The notes beneath the pieces are model-generated. The model saw only the letters and a list, made by a program, of their open reading frames with translations, was not told the DNA's origin and ran no database searches. A DNA stretch of 64,000 bases from Streptomyces sp. NBC_00370 (GTDB lineage Bacteria; Actinomycetota; Actinomycetes; Streptomycetales; Streptomycetaceae): NCBI RefSeq assembly GCF_036084755.1, contig NZ_CP107968.1, forward strand, positions 8,502,001-8,566,000. The letters run 5' to 3'. The position numbers were made by a program, and so were the translations under genes. This document shows positions 17,802-26,546 of this stretch, piece after piece (position 1 is the stretch's first letter; each line of letters begins with the position of its first letter).

Positions 17802-17872
17802 GGCGGATCAAGCCCTTCGCTGGTGCGGTGGCCAAGGAGTGGTGTGCTGTGCGCAGTTGCGGGTATGCCGGT

Positions 17873-19696
17873 TCAGCGTGGGTCGGGCACCGGATTGCGG
17901 CCCTGTGATGCGAGGAAGTCGAAGTCGCAGCCCACGTCGGCCTGCGTGACGTGCTCGTTGTAGAGGGCGCCGTAGCCGCGGGTGGACACCGGCTCCGGCG
18001 GGAGCCAGGCGAGGCGACGTTGTTTCAACTCGGCCGGTTCGACGTTCAGTTGAAGCAGGCGTCGCTCGACGTCGAGGGTGATCAGGTCGCCGGTGCGTAC
18101 CAGCGCCAGCGGACCGCCTGCATGCGACTCGGGGGCGATGTGCAGTACGCAGGTGCCGTAACTGGTGCCGCTCATCCTGGCGTCGGAGATTCGCACCAGG
18201 TCGGTGACGCCCTCTTCCAGCAGGTAGGCGGGGATGGGGAGCATTCCGTACTCCGGCATGCCCGGCCCGCCGAGGGGGCCTGCGCCGCGCAGCACCAGGA
18301 CGGTGTCCTGGGTGATGGCGAAGGCGGGATCGTCAATGCCCTCCCTCAGCTGGGAGTAGGAGTCGAAGACAACCGCGGGTCCGGTGTGGCTCAGCAACTC
18401 GGGGGCGGCCGCAAGGTGCTTGATCACCGCGCCGTCCGGGGCGAGATTGCCGTGCAGGACGGCGAGGCCGCCTTCCTCGTGGAGGGGCTCGTCATGCCTG
18501 CGGATGGCGGGCCCGTGGATCTCGGCGTCCGCGAAGTACTCACCGAAGGAATGACCGGCCACCGTGATGCGGTCCGGGTGCAGCGTTCCCGGAACCTCGT
18601 TCAACTGCCGGAGCAGGGACGGGAGTCCGCCGGCGTAGTAGAAGTCCTCCATCAGATGTGCGCCCACCGGGCGGACGTCCGCGAGGACCGGGACGCGGCG
18701 GCCGATGACGTCGAAGTCCGCCAGCGAGAAGGGGACCCCGAGCCGTCCGGCCATGGCTGTCAGATGGATCAGCGCATTGGTGGAGCCGCCGAGGGCGAGC
18801 ACAGTCGCGGCGGCGTCCTCGAATGCCGCCCGGGTCATCACGGCTGCCGGGGTGATGTCCTCCTCGACCAGGCCGACGATCCGCCGGCCTGCTGCCGCCG
18901 CCATTCGGTGATGGGCAGAGTCCACTGCGGGAATGGCGGAGGAGCCGGGCAGCGCCATGCCCATGGCCTCGGCGACAGCGGTCATCGTGGACGCGGTGCC
19001 CATGGTCATGCAGTGGCCCGGTGAACGCGCCAGACCGCACTCCACCTGCGACATCTCGCACTCGTCGATGCGACCGGCCCGGTATTCGTCCCAGTAGGCC
19101 CACAGATCGGTGCCGCTGCCCAGGGTCTTTCCGCGGTGGTGGCCGCGCAGCATGGGCCCTGATGGGACGACCAGGGCCGGCAGCCCGGCACTCGCGGCAC
19201 CCATGAGCAGCGCGGGCACGGTCTTGTCGCAGCCGCCCATCAGCACCGCGCCGTCTACCGGGTACGACCGCAGCAGCTCTTCGGTCTCCATGGACAGCAG
19301 GTTGCGGTACAGCATGGGAGTGGGCTTCTGGAAGGTCTCCGAGAGAGTGGAGACGGGGAACTCCAGCGGGAATCCGCCGGCCTGCCACACACCGCGCTTG
19401 ACCTGCTCGGCCCGTTCCCGCAGGTGCATGTGACAGGGATTGATGTCGGACCAGGTGTTGAGGATCGCGATGACCGGCTTGCCCAGGTGCTCTTCCGGGA
19501 GGTAGCCGAGCTGCCGCATCCGCGAGCGGTGGCTGAAGGCCCGCAGGCCGCCGCCGGTGACGTCGTCGGCGTTGCCGAACCAGGCCGCGCTGCGCAGCGG
19601 CTTCAACCCTGGCGACACGGTCCCGGCCACATCAGCGGCGGCACCTAAGGCACCGGTCTCATCGGCTTCGCTGTTCCCGGCGGTTCCCGCGTTCAC
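17873..19696 (-). CDS. IlvD/Edd-family sugar-acid dehydratase
   Basis: 607 aa from GTG 19696, which has GGAGGG upstream and overlaps the dapA stop as GTGA; GTG 19717 is a longer alternative. Conserved Fe-S/active-site segments are present: LNTWSDINPCHMHLRERAE, VLMGGCDKTVPALLMG, SPGHCMTMGTASTMTA, LALGGSTNALIHL, and ISDARMSGTSYGT. The opening GLRAFSHRSRMRQLG is typical of the L-arabonate/D-xylonate dehydratase branch rather than of IlvD itself. It would convert an aldonate to a 2-keto-3-deoxyaldonate in the cytosol, feeding the adjacent DapA-type enzyme. The exact sugar acid cannot be told from sequence. Confidence 0.88.
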   Translation of the reverse strand: MNAGTAGNSEADETGALGAAADVAGTVSPGLKPLRSAAWFGNADDVTGGGLRAFSHRSRMRQLGYLPEEHLGKPVIAILNTWSDINPCHMHLRERAEQVKRGVWQAGGFPLEFPVSTLSETFQKPTPMLYRNLLSMETEELLRSYPVDGAVLMGGCDKTVPALLMGAASAGLPALVVPSGPMLRGHHRGKTLGSGTDLWAYWDEYRAGRIDECEMSQVECGLARSPGHCMTMGTASTMTAVAEAMGMALPGSSAIPAVDSAHHRMAAAAGRRIVGLVEEDITPAAVMTRAAFEDAAATVLALGGSTNALIHLTAMAGRLGVPFSLADFDVIGRRVPVLADVRPVGAHLMEDFYYAGGLPSLLRQLNEVPGTLHPDRITVAGHSFGEYFADAEIHGPAIRRHDEPLHEEGGLAVLHGNLAPDGAVIKHLAAAPELLSHTGPAVVFDSYSQLREGIDDPAFAITQDTVLVLRGAGPLGGPGMPEYGMLPIPAYLLEEGVTDLVRISDARMSGTSYGTCVLHIAPESHAGGPLALVRTGDLITLDVERRLLQLNVEPAELKQRRLAWLPPEPVSTRGYGALYNEHVTQADVGCDFDFLASQGRNPVPDPR

Positions 19697-20622
19697 AGCC
19701 GGCCCTCCGTCCGCCACTGCGCGATCAGTTCACCGATGGTGTCGCGGACCGCAGCAGGCAGGAGCCGGGACGGCGGACGGACCGTCCGTGTACTCAGGCC
19801 GAGTTGCGCCAGTGCCTCCTTGACCACGCTGACGTTGTCGGCGGACGCGTCGGCCGCGCGCAGTTCCTCAAAGGTCCGCGCCGATTCCCATACCTTCATG
19901 GCTTTCGGGTAGTCCCCGCCCCGCAGTGTCTCCAGCAGCGCGAGTGACAGCTGCGGGATGACGTTGACCAGACCCGAGGTGAAGCCGACTGCGCCGGTCG
20001 CCCAGTATGCGGGGGCGTACAGCTCGGCCAGCCCGGCTATCCACGCGAACCGGTCCAGGCCCGCGTCCCGCGCCACGGATGCGAAGCGTACCGAGTCAGG
20101 GAGGGCGTACTTCACACCGACGACGTTCGCGCAGGTGTCGGCGAGCCTCCGGATCTGCTCGCCGCTCACGCGCTCGTCGCGGATGTAGAGGACGACGCCG
20201 AGTTCCGGCACCGACTCGGCGATCGCCCGGTGGTAGTCGATCCAGCCCTCTGCGGAGCGGTAGGGGTGGACGGGCTGGTGCACCATGACGGAGCCTGCTC
20301 CGGCGTCACGGGCGTGGAGGGCGGCCGCGACCGCTCCTGCCGTGTCCAGGCCGACGCCTGCCATCACCTCCGCCCGGCCTCCGGCCGCCGCGACGGCCGA
20401 CTCCACGGCCCGCCGGGCCTCCGCTGGGCTGAGGGCGTAGAACTCGCTGGTGTTGCCGTTGGGGGTCACCACCTGCACACCGTGGTCGACCAGCCGACGG
20501 ACCAGTGCCGCGTGGTTGTCCCAGTCCACGCTGCCGTCCGTGTTGAACGGTGTCACCGGGATGGCGATCACGGTGGCGAGCCGGGCACGGAGATCATCCA
20601 TACGCGAGGTGTCCGGTGTCAT
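19693..20622 (-). CDS. DapA-superfamily lyase/dehydratase for 2-keto-3-deoxy sugar acid
   Basis: 309 aa TIM-barrel of the dihydrodipicolinate synthase/N-acetylneuraminate lyase family. The Schiff-base Lys is K171 in VVGVKYALPD. The substrate-carboxylate loop is TPNGNTSEFYAL, and the Tyr equivalent is Y146 in VVLYIRDE. The GNTSEFYAL motif is the form seen in 5-dehydro-4-deoxyglucarate and 2-keto-3-deoxyarabonate dehydratases rather than in true DapA. It starts in ATGA overlap with gntR and ends in overlap with the ilvD-type gene, consistent with consecutive steps of a non-phosphorylative pathway. Confidence 0.88.
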   Translation of the reverse strand: MTPDTSRMDDLRARLATVIAIPVTPFNTDGSVDWDNHAALVRRLVDHGVQVVTPNGNTSEFYALSPAEARRAVESAVAAAGGRAEVMAGVGLDTAGAVAAALHARDAGAGSVMVHQPVHPYRSAEGWIDYHRAIAESVPELGVVLYIRDERVSGEQIRRLADTCANVVGVKYALPDSVRFASVARDAGLDRFAWIAGLAELYAPAYWATGAVGFTSGLVNVIPQLSLALLETLRGGDYPKAMKVWESARTFEELRAADASADNVSVVKEALAQLGLSTRTVRPPSRLLPAAVRDTIGELIAQWRTEGRL

Positions 20623-21299
20623 GCCGGTTCTCCTCCGCTGAGGTCGGGGAAGTTGCGCGCCACGAACGCGCCGATGTGGTCGCGGAGCAGGTCGCCTACC
20701 AGTTCCGGCTGCCCGCTCTGCGCGGCGCGCAGGATGGCCCGGTGCTCCTGGGCCTCCATCTCCCAGGATGGTCGGACGGCCCAGGCGGCACTGGACACCA
20801 GGGCCGTTTGGTCGCGCAGGTCGTCCAGTGAGTTGACCAGCAGCGGGTTTCCGCAGCCCGCGTAAAGGGCCCGGTGAAAGTCCCGGTTCGCCAGCGAGCG
20901 CTCGGCCGCGTCGGCGGCCCGGTCCGCGGTGTCGAGGGCGGCTGCCGCCGCATCCCAGGACCGGTGGTCGGTTGCCGCGGTCCGTACCGCGGCAATCGGC
21001 TCCAGCAACAGCCTCATGTCGTACACGCTGCGCGCCAAGGCCTGGTCGACCTCGCGCACCGAAGCTCCCTTGTAGGGACTCATGATGACCAGGCCCGTGC
21101 CTGCCAGCGTCTTCAACGCCTCGCGTACCGGCGTCTTCGACACCCCCAGCTGAGCGGCGAGTTCGGTCTCCACCAGCGGCTGTCCCGGCTTCAACTCACC
21201 TGTCAGGATTCCGTGCTTGACCGCGTCCAGCACCGCCTCGGTACGCGAGGGCAGCAAGCCGGGATGGAAACGGCTGGAATGAGCAAGCACATCGGACAC
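20619..21299 (-). CDS. GntR-family (FadR/FCD) regulator of the sugar-acid operon
   Basis: 226 aa from GTG 21299. Winged HTH at about 15-75 (GELKPGQPLVETELAAQLGV, SKTPVREALKTL) and a C-terminal all-helical FCD effector domain with metal-ligand-like Asp/His positions (NRDFHRALYAGCGN, EHRAILRA). It is the first gene of the operon and has the palindrome TCATATATGA just upstream, so autoregulation with induction by a sugar acid is likely. Confidence 0.92.
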   Translation of the reverse strand: MSDVLAHSSRFHPGLLPSRTEAVLDAVKHGILTGELKPGQPLVETELAAQLGVSKTPVREALKTLAGTGLVIMSPYKGASVREVDQALARSVYDMRLLLEPIAAVRTAATDHRSWDAAAAALDTADRAADAAERSLANRDFHRALYAGCGNPLLVNSLDDLRDQTALVSSAAWAVRPSWEMEAQEHRAILRAAQSGQPELVGDLLRDHIGAFVARNFPDLSGGEPA

Positions 21300-21320
21300 A
21301 GGACAGGCCCCCAGGAGATC

Positions 21321-21330
21321 TCATATATGA
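21321..21330. promoter_or_regulatory. Palindromic GntR operator candidate
   Basis: TCATATATGA is a perfect 10-bp palindrome 22 bp upstream of the gntR start, in the 78-bp gap between the GH2 stop and gntR. FCD-type GntR proteins often bind short AT-rich palindromes like this. A near copy, TCATGTATGA, lies at 30500-30509 in the GH59/GH76 intergenic region. Confidence 0.5.
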
Positions 21331-21377
21331 AGTGCCGACGACGCTAAAGCTTCGCCGGGTGGCGGTCAAGGTTTCCG

Positions 21378-24185
21378 TCAGCTCTCGAACCGGAAGTACA
21401 GGGTGCGGGTGTACGTCCCCGCCGCGGTGTTGGGCTGGCCGGCCGGCCCTACGTCGGTCGCGGAGTGGAACTTATTGCCGATCGCCGGTATTCCGTCGAG
21501 GAAGGAGATGTTCCCCGCAGGGAAGGGCGCGGCGGCGGTTCCCGAGTCCGACGGCTGCGAGGGCGTGAACAGCCGCAGGAAGACGTTCTCCTGGGCGGAC
21601 ACCACGGTGATCGTTCCTTCTGTGGTGTGGAGGGAACCCCAGTACAGGTCGGCGTGGTAGCCCTTGAACTCGGGGTAGGCAAAGCCGGTTTTCCCGGTGG
21701 CGGTGTTGTTGTAGTTCTTGGTCCACACGTCGGTGGTCACCCCGCGCAGCCGGTTCTTCCAGACTCGGTAGGGCCCGCGGCCCAGCCATGTCACGCCGGT
21801 GACCTTGGACTCGGGATAGTCGAAGTTCACACCGAGGTAGTCGTGCGTCCCGGTGAGGTTGTAGGTGTAGTCCAGCCGGAGCCAGCCGTTGCTGTCCAGC
21901 CGCCACCGCACCGTTGTCAGATTGCCCGAGTACGTGGCGGTGACGGTGTGGGCGCTGCCGTCCTGGGCGTGGGTCAGGCCGGTCAGCGTCGAGGACCCGG
22001 CCGACAGGGCCGGCCCGTTGGCCAGCGACACCGCGGTTCCGTCCCTGGTGATCCCGGTCAGTCTTCCGGTGGCGCGGGCGATGCGCACCGAGGTGGCGCC
22101 CGCGGTCATCGTGACCGTGTCGCCGCTTTGGGTCCCGGTCACCGACGGCGCGCCCGGGACCGGGACGACAATCCGGGCCGCGTGGTTGGCCGCCTTCTTG
22201 ATCGTCCAGACCCAGGTGGCGAGTTCGGCGCCCGAGGCGTCGGCTGCCGTCACGCGCAGCGCGTCCGCGGTCGCCCAGTTCGCCGGCAGTCCGAGAGTGA
22301 GCTTCCCGGTGCCGCCGGGAGCGATGCTCGGACTGGCGCACGTGCCCTGCGCCGTCACCGTGTGCCCGGTGCCTCCCGGGGAGGCGTAGGTGACCAGCTG
22401 CCAGCTGAACCTGCACGTGGAGGTGTTGGTGAAGGCGTAGCGGTTCGTCAGCCCGACGGTGCCGTCGAAACTGGCGGGGAAGGTGGTCTCGTAGTACGAG
22501 CGGCTGGTCAGCTGGACCGGTGACCAGATGTCCTTGATGGTGAAGTAGCTGCCCTCCTTCTCGCGGAACGGGCCGACGATGCCGTCAGGCCCGCGGTTGC
22601 CGTTGGTGTCGATCGCGCCGCCGCCGTCGTCGCGGCGGATCGACTCGTCGATGAGCGACCAGATGAACCCGCCGGCCGCGTGCCGCGCGGTGGACATCAG
22701 GTTCCAGTAGTCGTCGAGTCCGGCGCCGGCGCCGCCGTCGTAGAGGCCGTGCAGGAACTCGGTGGGCATGTAGACCGTCGAGCCGGCCAGTTTGGACTGG
22801 ACCGCGGAGTAGGTCGGGTAGTGGTTGGTGTCGATGCCGCTGAAGTTCGCCCAGGGGTGCAGCACCGCCCGTTTCTGCGGGTCCCAGGAGCCGAAGAGGC
22901 CGTCCAGGGCGGTGTTCCAGCCACCTTCGTTGCCGTTGTCCCAGAACAGGATCGAGGGGTGGTTGACGTCCCGGGTGACCATCGCCTGGACCAACGGGGT
23001 GCCGGCCGCCGTGTCATAGCTGTGCTGCCACCCGCCCAGCTCGTCCAGCACGTACAGGCCCAGCTCGTCACAGAGATCGAGGAAGTACGCGTCCGGCGGA
23101 TAGTGCGACATCCGGACCGCGTTGACGTTCATCGACTTCATCAGCGCGATGTCCTCCCGCGCCAGACGCGGGCTGGAGGCACGCCCCAGGGTCGGATAGA
23201 AGGTGTGCCTGGTCACGCCCTTCAACAGCACCCGGACACCGTTGACGTAGACGCCGTCACCGCTGCGCACCTGCACCGTCCGGAAGCCGAACCGCTCGGT
23301 GAGCCCGTGCACCTGCGCGCCCGAGGAGTTGGTCAGCACCACTTCCGCCTGGTAGAGGTTCGGGGTCTCGGCGGTCCACAGCTTCGGGTTCGACACGCTC
23401 GTGGAGACGGTGACATGGGTGGCGCCCGCCGAGACCGGGGTCGAGACACTGCCACCGACGTTCGTGCCGTCGAGCGTCTTGATCTGGGCGGTCACCCTGC
23501 CGCTGCCCACGTTCCCCGCCAGGTAGACGTCGGCGGCGAAGGTCCCGCTGGACTCGGCCCGCACCGCGATCCGGTCGACCCGCGCCGTGGGGAACGCCTG
23601 CAGGTACACCGGCCGGAAGATGCCGCCGAAGTTCCAGTAGTCACCCTCGCGTTCGGCCTGGTTGACCGAGTTGTTCGAGGAATCCTTGTCGACGGTGACC
23701 TCAAGCAGGTTGCTCTTGCCCAGGAGAATCAGGGACGTGACGTCGTAGCGGAACCGGTAGAAGGCTCCCTGGTGCCTGGAGCCCGCTGACTTGCCGTTCA
23801 GCAGAACAGAGGTGTCGGTCATCGCACCCTCGAAGACCAGGAACACCTGTCGGCCCGCCCACGAGGCGGGCGGTGTGAAGCTGTGACGGTACTTCCCGCT
23901 CTCACCCGGCGTCAGCGCCCCGCCGTAGTTGTACGTGCCGTAGCCGGAGAACTCCCAGTTCGACGGCGTCGGGACGGTACCCCAGACCCCGCTCCTGCGG
24001 CCGGCCGTGCACTGGAAGTCCCACGGCACGGTGCTGTCGACGTCGGTACCGGTCAGGTACATCGTCTGCGTCGCGGCGCCGTCGGCGACGCTCGCCGACG
24101 CCGGTAGGGCGACTCGTGTCGCTGCGACGGCGGACAGTCCCATCGTCGCCCCGAGGGCCAGGAACCTGCGTCGTTGCACATCCAT
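21378..24185 (-). CDS. Secreted GH2 beta-galactosidase-type glycoside hydrolase
   Basis: 935 aa from ATG 24185 with AGGAGG upstream; the open frame above this start is not coding-like. A Tat-type signal (QRRRFLALGATMGLSAVA) directs export. GH2 architecture: jelly-roll sugar-binding domain (about 40-200), Ig-like domain, TIM barrel (about 310-600) and C-terminal beta domains. Catalytic residues by motif are acid/base E420 in LFWDNGNEGGW and nucleophile E476 in YMPTEFLHG. RMSHYPPD and DELGGWQHSY fit the barrel. Likely releases beta-linked galactose or a related sugar. It ends 78 bp before gntR on the same strand, so readthrough into the operon is possible. Confidence 0.9.
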   Translation of the reverse strand: MDVQRRRFLALGATMGLSAVAATRVALPASASVADGAATQTMYLTGTDVDSTVPWDFQCTAGRRSGVWGTVPTPSNWEFSGYGTYNYGGALTPGESGKYRHSFTPPASWAGRQVFLVFEGAMTDTSVLLNGKSAGSRHQGAFYRFRYDVTSLILLGKSNLLEVTVDKDSSNNSVNQAEREGDYWNFGGIFRPVYLQAFPTARVDRIAVRAESSGTFAADVYLAGNVGSGRVTAQIKTLDGTNVGGSVSTPVSAGATHVTVSTSVSNPKLWTAETPNLYQAEVVLTNSSGAQVHGLTERFGFRTVQVRSGDGVYVNGVRVLLKGVTRHTFYPTLGRASSPRLAREDIALMKSMNVNAVRMSHYPPDAYFLDLCDELGLYVLDELGGWQHSYDTAAGTPLVQAMVTRDVNHPSILFWDNGNEGGWNTALDGLFGSWDPQKRAVLHPWANFSGIDTNHYPTYSAVQSKLAGSTVYMPTEFLHGLYDGGAGAGLDDYWNLMSTARHAAGGFIWSLIDESIRRDDGGGAIDTNGNRGPDGIVGPFREKEGSYFTIKDIWSPVQLTSRSYYETTFPASFDGTVGLTNRYAFTNTSTCRFSWQLVTYASPGGTGHTVTAQGTCASPSIAPGGTGKLTLGLPANWATADALRVTAADASGAELATWVWTIKKAANHAARIVVPVPGAPSVTGTQSGDTVTMTAGATSVRIARATGRLTGITRDGTAVSLANGPALSAGSSTLTGLTHAQDGSAHTVTATYSGNLTTVRWRLDSNGWLRLDYTYNLTGTHDYLGVNFDYPESKVTGVTWLGRGPYRVWKNRLRGVTTDVWTKNYNNTATGKTGFAYPEFKGYHADLYWGSLHTTEGTITVVSAQENVFLRLFTPSQPSDSGTAAAPFPAGNISFLDGIPAIGNKFHSATDVGPAGQPNTAAGTYTRTLYFRFES

Positions 24186-24321
24186 CGGAATCCTCCTGGG
24201 GGAAAGGGGCACTGGGCAACGGCTTCTCGGCCGTTGCCAGGTCACAGCTCCAGAGTTGGCCATCCGCCGCCACTTCAACTCCTGCGGCGTGCACGGCCCG
24301 GTATTCGGCGGTGCGGAGGGC

Positions 24322-24363
24322 GCCCGGCCCAAGGGTGTCGTCGAGAACCTCCTTGGGCCGGGC
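24322..24363. terminator. Hairpin terminator after the PQQ dehydrogenase gene
   Basis: Perfect 13-bp arms GCCCGGCCCAAGG (24322-24334) and CCTTGGGCCGGGC (24351-24363) with a 16-nt loop, starting 7 bp beyond the stop of the minus-strand gene ending at 24370. It separates that gene from GH2. Confidence 0.75.
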
Positions 24364-24369
24364 CCTGGA

Positions 24370-26463
24370 TCAGCCGAGTGCGACGTGGAAGAGCTTTTCG
24401 TTGCTGTTGTTGGGGATGCTGTCCTTGTCACCGTTGTTGCTGGTGGTGAGCCACAGGCCCCCGTCGGGGGCGGGTTCGACGGTGCGCAGCCGGCCGTAGG
24501 TGCCGTTGAAGTACGTCTGCACGTCGGTCAGCGAGCTGCCGCTGATGACCTCGCGGTACATCCGGGTGCCGCGTTCGCAGGCCACGTACAGGACGTCGCG
24601 GACAACGGAGATGCCGGAGCAGGAGCCGTCAGCGGTGACGTAGGTGCGCTTGGGCGCGATGTATCCGGAGGTGCCGCAGGTGCCGCTGGTGCCCTCGCAG
24701 GCCGGCCAGCCGTAGTTGCCGCCCTTGGTGATGAGATTGGTCTCATCCATGATCGCGTTGCCGAACTCCTGCTCCCACAGTCGTCCTTGGGAGTCGAAGG
24801 CCAGGCCCTGCGGGTTGCGGTGGCCGTAGCTCCAGGCGTAGTTGCCGAACGGGTTGTCCGAGGGCACGGAGCCGTCGGGGTTCAGGCGCAGGATCTTGCC
24901 GTTGAGGCTGTTCTTGTTCTGCGCGTTGTCGCCGTTCTGCGCGTCGCCGGTGGAGGCGTAGAGCTTCCCGTCGGGGCCGAAGCGCAGCCGGCCGCCGTTG
25001 TGGAACTTGTTGCGCAGGATCCCGGTGAGCAGGATCTGCTCGCTGCTGAGGGTGAGCTTGTCGTTGTCCAGCTTGATCCGCACGATCCGGTTGTCGGTCG
25101 GGGATGTGTGCATGATGTACAGCCAGTGGTCGCTGGCGTAGGTGGGGGAGACGGCCAGGCCGAGCAGGCCGCCCTCGCCGTCGGTCTCGTCGACGTTGGG
25201 GACGGTGCCCACGGTGGTCTTCGCCCCGGTGGCGGGGTTGAGGTGGACGATGTCGTGGGCGTCGCGGCGGGTGTACAGGATCGTGCCGTCGGGCAGCGTG
25301 GCCAGGCCCCACGGGATGTCGGTGTCGGTGGCGATCTGCGTGACCGCACACACCGCACTGCCGCACGCGGCACCGGTCTTCACGCTGACCGTGTTGCTGT
25401 GGCCGGAGACATTCGCTTGTGCGTCACGGGCCACCACGTAGTAGGGGTAGGTGGTGTTCGCGCTCAGGCCGCTGTCGATGAACGTCGTCGCCGGCGGGGT
25501 CGTGCCGTTGGCGGTGACGGTGCCGGCCTTGGTGCTGCCTCGGTAGACGTCGTAGTACTTCACCGCGACGTTGTCACTGGAGGCCGACCAGCTCAGCGAC
25601 ACCGTGGTGCCCGACACCGTGCCGGCCAGGTTGCCCGGCGTGGTGGGGGGCTGGGTGTCGACCTGGCACTGCGGCGGGGTGATGGCGACCGTGGAACTGG
25701 CCTGGGAGACGTTCCCGGCGGCGTCACGGGCGTTGACGTACAGTCCCCAGTTGACCCCGGGGACAACCGTCAGGCTGGTGGACAGCGTCGTGCCGCTGAC
25801 CGACTTCATCAGCTGGCCGTCGTGGTAGACGTCGTAGAACGCCACCCCGGTGTTGTCGCTGGAGGCGTTCCAGGCGAAGGTCACCGAGTCGCAGACCAGG
25901 TTGCTGACCCGCGGGTTGCCCGGCACGGTCGGCGGCTGGGTGTCGCCCGCCGTGGTCTTCCACTGCTGGTTGCTGCCGCCGTTACAGGTCCACAGGCCCA
26001 CCAGGGTGCTGTTCGCGGTCGCCCCGCCCACCACGTCCAGGCACAGCCCGGACTGCACCCCGGTGATCGTCCCGTTGCTGTTGACCTTCCACTGCTGGTT
26101 GGTCCCGCCGTTGCACGTCCAGATCTGCAGCGTGGCGCCCGGGGTGGTGGCTCCCTTGGCCACGTCCAGACACTTCGGGCTGTCGTAGACCCGCAGCTCA
26201 CCGGCCGAGGTGAGCGTCCAGGCCTGGTTGGTCTGGGAGTTGCAGTCGTAGATGTTGATTCCGGCGCCGTCCGCCGTGCTCTGGCCGATCACGTCCAGGC
26301 ACCGGCCCGACGCCGTACCCGTTATGTGCGACCCGGTGGCCGCGGAGGCGGGCGTCGCGCTGGTCGTCAGCATGGCCGCCAAGGCCGCGATCGCGGCTAG
26401 CGCGGCGACAGCGGCCGCTGACCATCGCCGATGGCGCGGTCTGTGAAGGGGTCTGCGGAACAC
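24370..26463 (-). CDS. Secreted CBM13-FN3-FN3-PQQ-type sugar dehydrogenase
   Basis: 697 aa from GTG 26463, preceded by AAGGAG eight bases away. Signal peptide to about residue 43. A ricin-B/CBM13 domain (about 44-170) has three repeats with SGRCLDV, SPKCLDV and SGLCLDV cores and QxW motifs. Two fibronectin-III domains follow (about 175-360). The C-terminal six-bladed propeller (about 365-697) belongs to the soluble glucose/sorbosone dehydrogenase family: GLLGLAVSP, NGGRLRFGPDGKLYASTGD, SYGHRNPQGLAFDSQGRLW. Predicted to oxidise a sugar or polymer end while bound to polysaccharide; PQQ is the usual cofactor. No PQQ synthesis genes are in the window. Confidence 0.88.
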   Translation of the reverse strand: MFRRPLHRPRHRRWSAAAVAALAAIAALAAMLTTSATPASAATGSHITGTASGRCLDVIGQSTADGAGINIYDCNSQTNQAWTLTSAGELRVYDSPKCLDVAKGATTPGATLQIWTCNGGTNQQWKVNSNGTITGVQSGLCLDVVGGATANSTLVGLWTCNGGSNQQWKTTAGDTQPPTVPGNPRVSNLVCDSVTFAWNASSDNTGVAFYDVYHDGQLMKSVSGTTLSTSLTVVPGVNWGLYVNARDAAGNVSQASSTVAITPPQCQVDTQPPTTPGNLAGTVSGTTVSLSWSASSDNVAVKYYDVYRGSTKAGTVTANGTTPPATTFIDSGLSANTTYPYYVVARDAQANVSGHSNTVSVKTGAACGSAVCAVTQIATDTDIPWGLATLPDGTILYTRRDAHDIVHLNPATGAKTTVGTVPNVDETDGEGGLLGLAVSPTYASDHWLYIMHTSPTDNRIVRIKLDNDKLTLSSEQILLTGILRNKFHNGGRLRFGPDGKLYASTGDAQNGDNAQNKNSLNGKILRLNPDGSVPSDNPFGNYAWSYGHRNPQGLAFDSQGRLWEQEFGNAIMDETNLITKGGNYGWPACEGTSGTCGTSGYIAPKRTYVTADGSCSGISVVRDVLYVACERGTRMYREVISGSSLTDVQTYFNGTYGRLRTVEPAPDGGLWLTTSNNGDKDSIPNNSNEKLFHVALG

Positions 26464-26546
26464 GGAAGTCTCCTTGCGGATCGATGAGGGTCGTGCGACT
26501 GGATTCACCAGTCGCGTGCTGTGCTCGGAGCGGAAACCGCAGCGGA

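Noticed and set aside
24007..26400. A 797-codon plus-strand frame opposite the PQQ dehydrogenase
   Set aside because: Gly/Val/Arg-rich composition without motifs, as expected for high-GC antisense frames.
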